DNA of 64,000 nt from Marinobacter sp. AC-23. GTDB taxonomy: Bacteria > Pseudomonadota > Gammaproteobacteria > Pseudomonadales > Oleiphilaceae. Each line of letters starts with the position of its first letter. The stretch's first letter is position 1. The position numbers and the translations under genes are program-made. Positions 56,750 to 64,000 of the stretch are shown here, in pieces. Location: assembly GCF_001858325.1 (NCBI RefSeq), contig NZ_MBPP01000013.1:24362-88361 (forward strand), written 5' to 3'. Below the pieces are notes generated by a model. The model worked only from the letters and a program-made list of their open reading frames with translations. It was not told where the DNA came from and ran no database searches.

Positions 56750-57757
56750 TCAGGATCTGGCTGCCAGAAGCGCCGACATATCTCTCAGGTAGTGCCAGGG
56801 GGAGAGCTCGTCATAGCCTTTTGCTGCGCGGTCAATCTGGCTGCAGAGTTTGATGGCTTCGTGCAGTTGCATTGGGTTCAGTCGTCGGGCGGCCTGCTCT
56901 AGAGCTCGCGCGCGCTGTGGTTGGAAAACGCCCCGTTTTTTAAAGAATGCAGATGGGCTCTCGGCTTTGTTCTCGCCTGTTTTTAGTTCAAGCAGCAGGT
57001 TGAGGTCTCGATTTAATACCGCCAGAAGGCCGAGGGGGTTTTCACCTTCTTGCTGCAGCACGCCAATGATTTTACCGGCGTGGGGCGCGCGGCCACTGAG
57101 CATTTCGGTGACTAGCTCAAAACCGTTAAAGCGAGAGCTGTCTTGAACGGCCTGTTCAATCGTTTCTTCATCAATGGTGGTACCGTTGGTAAACAAGGAT
57201 AAGCGATCCAGTTCTTGGCTGGCGGCCAGAAGGTTACCCTCAAGTCTTTCTGCCAGCATTGCCAGAGCTCCGCGGGTCAGGCTTAGGCCCTGATTACTGG
57301 CGCGCTGCTGAAGCCAGCCCTGGAACTTGTCTGCATCCACCGGCCACACCGGCACATGCACACCTTTGGATTGCAGTTCTTTGTACCACTTACGCCGGGT
57401 TTCGGCGGCATCCAGGCGTGCGCTGATGAGCAGTACAATGATGTCTTCGGGAGGCTGCTGAAGAACCCTTTCCAGAACGGCCCGGCCATCGCCCAGTTTG
57501 CCTGTGGGCAGGCGGATTTCAATCCGGCGTTGATCAGAAAACAGCGACATGGCACTGAATTCGTCCGCAACTGAATTCCAATCCAACTGCTGATCTGCAT
57601 GGAAGGTGAGGCGGTCGTGAAAGCCCGCTTCTTTGGCAGCAGCCCGGATTTGATCGCAGCATTCCTGTACCAGTAGAGGCTCATCTCCAGATACCAGATA
57701 CACTGGAGCTAGGCCTTTGCGGAGAAGCTGCGGAAGTTGGCCTGGATTCGTTTTCAT
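56750..57757 (-). CDS. holA: DNA polymerase III delta subunit HolA
   Basis: Clamp-loader subunit that opens the beta clamp. It shows YLVSGDEPLLVQECCDQIR at residues 19-37, the DQLDWNSVADEFSAMSLFSDQR region, and ARALEQAARRLNP in the C-terminal collar domain. It has 335 residues. It overlaps lptE by 4 bases (ATGA), as expected for the leuS-lptE-holA operon. Confidence 0.94.
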   Translation of the reverse strand: MKTNPGQLPQLLRKGLAPVYLVSGDEPLLVQECCDQIRAAAKEAGFHDRLTFHADQQLDWNSVADEFSAMSLFSDQRRIEIRLPTGKLGDGRAVLERVLQQPPEDIIVLLISARLDAAETRRKWYKELQSKGVHVPVWPVDADKFQGWLQQRASNQGLSLTRGALAMLAERLEGNLLAASQELDRLSLFTNGTTIDEETIEQAVQDSSRFNGFELVTEMLSGRAPHAGKIIGVLQQEGENPLGLLAVLNRDLNLLLELKTGENKAESPSAFFKKRGVFQPQRARALEQAARRLNPMQLHEAIKLCSQIDRAAKGYDELSPWHYLRDMSALLAARS

Positions 57758-58338
57758 GGCGTGGTGGTTTGCGTGTCGCCCGGTGTACTGGCCTTCTGGT
57801 GATTGGCCCGGATGTCTTGCAGCCGCGCTTCCGTAATAGGGGCCAGACGGAAGATGATCTGCTGCGCCAGGCGATCGCTTAGTTGCTGTTGAAGGTTTTC
57901 CTCTTCTCGCTGTTTGGCGAGCACGTTGGTCTCGTCGTAACGGTAGCTTTCTGAGGTTTTGAGGTGTGTGCTGGCGATAATAGGAATATTATCGGCACTG
58001 ACCAGCTCAAGATCCACTGAGTGCCTAAGGGTATATTCGGCAGCTGCCGCCTGAACAGTAATGGCTGAGGCCCGGCGGTCTCGCTCAAAGTTTCGGATTT
58101 TCAGGTGATAGTTTGCGTCTTCTGCAGATGCCAACTCCACGCCGCCCAGCTCAAGCTGTTCACGAACGGAATAGCATAGGGACGCAGGCACCGGGGCTTG
58201 GCAATCAAGATTCAGAGGCTCCAAAGCCGAGGATACCGGTGGTGCACCCCTTAACTGAAAGCCACAGGCCGCCAGGCTGATCGCCATAGCGCTGACAGCC
58301 ATCAGGCGAGCTGCGTTTTCGTACAGAGTGCGAGGATG
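57754..58338 (-). CDS. lptE: LPS-assembly lipoprotein LptE
   Basis: Outer-membrane lipoprotein that plugs LptD during lipopolysaccharide insertion. The lipobox LAAC puts the lipidated cysteine at residue 26, followed by GFQLRGAPPVSSALEPL and AAAEYTLRHSVDLEL, both typical. ATG 58338 is chosen because the longer frame to 58380 runs into leuS and lacks a signal peptide at its start. It has 194 residues. Confidence 0.92.
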   Translation of the reverse strand, partial: HPRTLYENAARLMAVSAMAISLAACGFQLRGAPPVSSALEPLNLDCQAPVPASLCYSVREQLELGGVELASAEDANYHLKIRNFERDRRASAITVQAAAAEYTLRHSVDLELVSADNIPIIASTHLKTSESYRYDETNVLAKQREEENLQQQLSDRLAQQIIFRLAPITEARLQDIRANHQKASTPGDTQTTTP

Positions 58339-58342
58339 CATA

Positions 58343-60984
<2,642 letters not shown>

Positions 60985-61084
60985 CTAACGCACACAAGGC
61001 GTAACAGGTAGTCCGGCCACATGCTTGTCGGGTTGCAGGTGATAGCCCACAATGGAGTTACGGAATTCATAAAAGGAACATGCG

Positions 61085-61633
61085 ATGACAGACACAGAGC
61101 GAAACCAACTCTCAGGCAAAGCCCTCGAAGCCTACGATCGCATGCTGGAGCAGGTTCAGGGCCGGCTGCGCACAATGCAAGACACCACCCTGGAAACCCT
61201 GGAAGGGGAGATCGACAACGCCATAGAGGCAGAGCAAGAGCTGAGGGAGATGACCAAGGATGAGATCAGCCTCCTTGGCACGTACCTGCAAAGGGACCTG
61301 GAACACCTCATGCACTTTGTGGATGAAACCGGGGAAGGTTTGGCAGAGTGGTTGCAACTCGATATGTCGCTACTCGAACAGCGGTTGACCGAACGCTTGC
61401 TGTCAGTCGCGGACCAGACTCTGGTAGACACCTTGTCGCTGCGGCAAAAACTCGAAAGCCACGAAGCCGGACAGTACATCGCCGGTGAAGTAGCGACAGC
61501 CGGTATGTTCCAGTGTCTGAACTGCGAACATATGCTGTGCCTCACCTCTACCAGTCATTTGGAGCCTTGCGAGGCTTGTGGTTCGCAATACTACAAACGC
61601 GTGACCAGCCGCTGGCCACGAAAAGAAAGCTGA
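61085..61633 (+). CDS. zinc-ribbon protein YbeL (DUF1451)
   Basis: The 182-residue protein has a long N-terminal helical region (YDRMLEQVQGRLRTMQDTTLE and onward) and a C-terminal zinc ribbon (CLNC and CEAC with YYKRV after it). The family is found near leuS and lnt in gammaproteobacteria. Function is unknown. AAAGGAAC precedes the ATG. It is divergent from leuS. Confidence 0.88.
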   Translation: MTDTERNQLSGKALEAYDRMLEQVQGRLRTMQDTTLETLEGEIDNAIEAEQELREMTKDEISLLGTYLQRDLEHLMHFVDETGEGLAEWLQLDMSLLEQRLTERLLSVADQTLVDTLSLRQKLESHEAGQYIAGEVATAGMFQCLNCEHMLCLTSTSHLEPCEACGSQYYKRVTSRWPRKES

Positions 61634-61639
61634 GTAAGT

Positions 61640-61667
61640 AGCTGCGAGTAGCTATTTTCTCGCAGCT
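61640..61667. terminator. hairpin between convergent ybeL and lnt
   Basis: AGCTGCGAG / CTCGCAGCT, a 9-bp perfect stem with a 10-base loop, in the 37-bp gap between the two convergent stops. There is no long T-run on either side; it may serve both genes as a weak terminator. Confidence 0.55.
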
Positions 61668-61670
61668 GAT

Positions 61671-63220
61671 TCAGCTCTTAGGAATAACCCGCTCGCGAAC
61701 AAACACAATCAGAATCAGCGCCAACGTCAGAACCGGCCAAGAAGCTGTCATCATATAAGGCGTGCTGCCACTGGCCTTAAACACCTCGCCAGTCAGCACC
61801 GCCCGTTCAAACTGCGGGATACGGGCTGTAATCTGCCCCTTGTTATCAATGATCGCCGTCACGCCATTGTTGGTGCCGCGAATCATATAACGCCCGGTTT
61901 CCAGTGCACGCATACGGGCAATCTGCAAGTGCTGCAACGGCCCCACAGAATCCCCAAACCAGCCATCGTTACTGATCGTTAGCAGCAAATCCGAATTCAC
62001 CGCATTGCGGGCGAGAAAGTCCGGGTAAGCCACTTCGTAACAGATGAATGGCATCACCTTTGTGCCATTTGCCGTTAAAGGTGACTGATTTTCCGGCCCC
62101 CGGGTAAAGCTCGACATGGGCAAGTCAAAAAACCCGATCAGCCCCGCAGAACACCCTCAAGAGGCACATACTCCCCAAAAGGCACCAGCTTCTGCTTGTG
62201 ATACATTCCTTCGCCGTTGCCTATGGCCATAATGCTGTTGTGATACGTAAAGCCACCGGCCCGCTCGCTGAATCCGTACCAGGGAATACCCGTAATCAGC
62301 GTGCTATCTTCCCCCAGATTTTCCTCAATGTGATCAATGATCTTCCCCGCCTGATCCTGAGGAATGGGGATAGCCGTCTCGGGCCAGAGAATTAGATCGG
62401 TATCCCAGTAGGGTTCGGTCATACCCAGGTAGGCCACAATCTGATCCTTCAGAAATTCCGGATCCCACTTGATCTGTTGTGGGATATTACCCTGCATAGC
62501 AGCTACCGAAGTAGGCTCCGTGCTGATGTCTGTCCAATCAACGCGGTTTAGTGCCGGGGCGGCAAGCCACGGGATCAGCACCGCAACGGCCACTATGCCA
62601 GCGCTGGCATGGCGCTGCCTGGTGATAAGCCAGCCGGCTGCAAACATGGCAGCACCGCTCGCAGCGATCAAGAAGGTAAGGCCGTGAACACCGACCACGG
62701 GCGCCAGCCCCGCCAAAGGTCCGTTGGTATGGGCGGTGCCAAGATAGAGCCATGGGAAACCAGTTAGCAGCCAGCCACGAAGCCAGTCCCCGAGAATCCA
62801 AATAGCGGGAAAGAGGATGAGCCTTCGCACCGCACTGCCTTTGGCCAGCTTACCCCAGAACCAAAAAGCGAGAGCCGGAAACAGGGCCAACACAGCCACA
62901 AAAGCGGCAGTCAGCAATACGGCAACGGGGATGGGCGTATTTCCGAATTCGCTAATGCTGATGTAAACCCAACTTGCCCCAGAGCCAAATAGGCCCAAGC
63001 CGGTCAGCAATCCGGCCAAGAAGAGCCTGTTTGCTGGCAGAGGGATGGTGACCAGCAGAATGAGCAGCATGGAAACCGGCCCAAGCCACCAAAAGTGGAA
63101 GGGCGAGAAGGTCAGTGTTTGCAAAGCGCCGGCAACCGCAAGGGTTGCTGCACTTAACCAGCGATGGGAGAAAAACGAATGGGCTGGGGCGATAGGGGAT
63201 GTTAAATGGTCACGGCTCAC
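61671..63220 (-). CDS. lnt: apolipoprotein N-acyltransferase Lnt (single-base frameshift near 62142)
   Basis: Integral membrane enzyme adding the third acyl chain to lipoproteins. It has about six N-terminal membrane helices (LAVAGALQTLTFSPFHFWWLGP and onward) and a nitrilase-type periplasmic domain with the catalytic residues in LWPETAIP (Glu), KLVPFGEYVP (Lys) and MPFICYEVAYPD (Cys). The frame breaks in C4 62142-62145 (plus strand); one added base restores LEGVLRGLIGFFDLPMSS and 516 residues. It overlaps corC upstream by 11 bases, the usual pairing. Confidence 0.93.
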
Positions 63221-64000
63221 TACGGGTTACCTGTAACAGACGGATGACACGATTGTCGGCGTTGGCAATGGTAAAGCGTAGGCCGCCGAACTCAACCGTT
63301 TCTCCCCGTCTGGGTAGGTGTCCGAATTCCTTGAGTACCACACCGCCAACGGTATCGAACTCTTCTTCATCCAGCCCCGTATTGAAAAACTCGTTGAAGT
63401 CGTCAACTGAAGTGACCGCTTTCACGGCGTAAGAGCCATCGCCCCGAGTCTTGATGTGGGTTTCCTCGTCGAAATCGTGTTCATCCTCGATTTCACCAAC
63501 GATCTGTTCCAGCACATCTTCAATGGTAACCAAACCAGCCGTTCCGCCGTATTCATCCACGACGATTGCCATGTGATTGCGGTTTTCTTTGAATTGCTTA
63601 AGAAGCTGGTTTAAACGCTTGCTCTCTGGAACAAACGTGGGTGGGCGCAAAAGCTCGCGGACATGAGACCAGTCCATATCGTCATCAAGCGCCAGCGGCA
63701 GAAGGTCTTTGGCGAGAAGAACACCGACGACATCATCCTGGCTGTCGCCGATAACCGGAAACCGGCTGTGGCAGATGCGATGATTTCATCCAGATACTCT
63801 TTCGGGTCCTGGGAGGCCCGAACGGTGACCATCTGGGAGCGTGGGATCATGATTTCATCCACACGCATATCCACCACCTGCATGGCACCTTCGATGATGC
63901 TCATGGCATCTACATCGATAATGCCTTGTGGACAGGCGCAGCTCGCGTTGAAGAGCGGTTTTGGTCCGGCATGGATCTGGGTCAGCTCTATCGTGAGTGA
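63210..64000 (-). CDS. corC: CorC/HlyC-family CBS-domain protein, 5' partial, frameshifted
   Basis: Cytoplasmic protein with paired CBS domains and a C-terminal CorC_HlyC domain, linked to magnesium/cobalt efflux. It shows [21 protein letters not shown], then [25 protein letters not shown], and [21 protein letters not shown] at the C-terminus (all longer runs are split in domains of 40-60 residues). The frame breaks at GG 63770-63771; one added base restores [20 protein letters not shown] further break is likely near 63924 (CC), because the natural GIIDVDAM lead-in continues in a different frame. The start lies at or beyond the window edge. Confidence 0.88.

Overview
The window reads as chromosome of a gammaproteobacterium, most likely Marinobacter or a close relative. 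This is an inference from gene order (mutL-miaA-hfq-hflX-hflK-hflC-hisZ-purA, bioBFHCD, leuS-lptE-holA, lnt-corC) and protein flavour; no rRNA or other taxonomic marker is present. By eye, base composition is mid-50s %GC in the housekeeping parts and clearly lower in some accessory intergenic regions.

Layout. (1) 1-10.7 kb: cell-wall amidase end, mutL, miaA, hfq, hflX, hflK, hflC, hisZ, purA. (2) 10.8-40.5 kb: a large accessory block. It holds a reductive pyrimidine-degradation set: mmsA-like dehydrogenase, beta-alanine:pyruvate aminotransferase, LysR regulator, nitrilase-type beta-ureidopropionase, NCS1 permease, dihydropyrimidinase, a small EamA/YdcZ-type membrane protein, a RutR-like TetR regulator, and codA/codB for cytosine. 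An IS5-family insertion sequence follows. Then comes a long leftward cluster: cofG-cofH-cofD-cofC-cofE (complete coenzyme F420 synthesis), an F420:NADPH oxidoreductase, one F420-type luciferase-like oxidoreductase, an M20 carbamoyl-amino-acid hydrolase, the transhydrogenase pntAA-pntAB-pntB, a Tsx-like porin and ribA. dadA and alr lie divergently to the right. (3) 40.5-64 kb: cmoB, cmoA, srkA, an FAD oxidoreductase, comF, the bioBFHCD operon, a flagellar-rod-like small protein plus SprA-like protein, two tandem acyl-CoA dehydrogenases, an endonuclease I, holA, lptE, leuS, ybeL, lnt and corC.

Most interesting reading. All steps from cytosine/uracil to central metabolism are present except the usual dihydropyrimidine dehydrogenase. 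In its place the same locus carries everything needed to make and reduce F420 plus a single F420-type LLM enzyme. A 16-bp inverted repeat, TTTACC-N4-GGTAAA, resembling the E. coli RutR operator, lies at the putative promoters of both the ureidopropionase/permease/dihydropyrimidinase genes (15159-15174) and the F420 operon (37907-37922). I therefore propose an F420H2-dependent reductive pyrimidine (or related heterocycle) catabolic pathway: PntAB makes NADPH from proton motive force, Fno makes F420H2, and the LLM enzyme reduces the ring. RibA would supply the F420 deazaflavin precursor, and alr/dadA would recycle the alanine made by the transaminase. This is a hypothesis, not shown by sequence alone.

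Caveat. Twelve single-base losses, almost all shortening G or C runs by one, break otherwise intact genes, including ones normally essential (purA, leuS, lnt). Restoring one base at each gives family-typical lengths, so I treat these as probable sequencing or assembly errors and annotate the genes over their full span.
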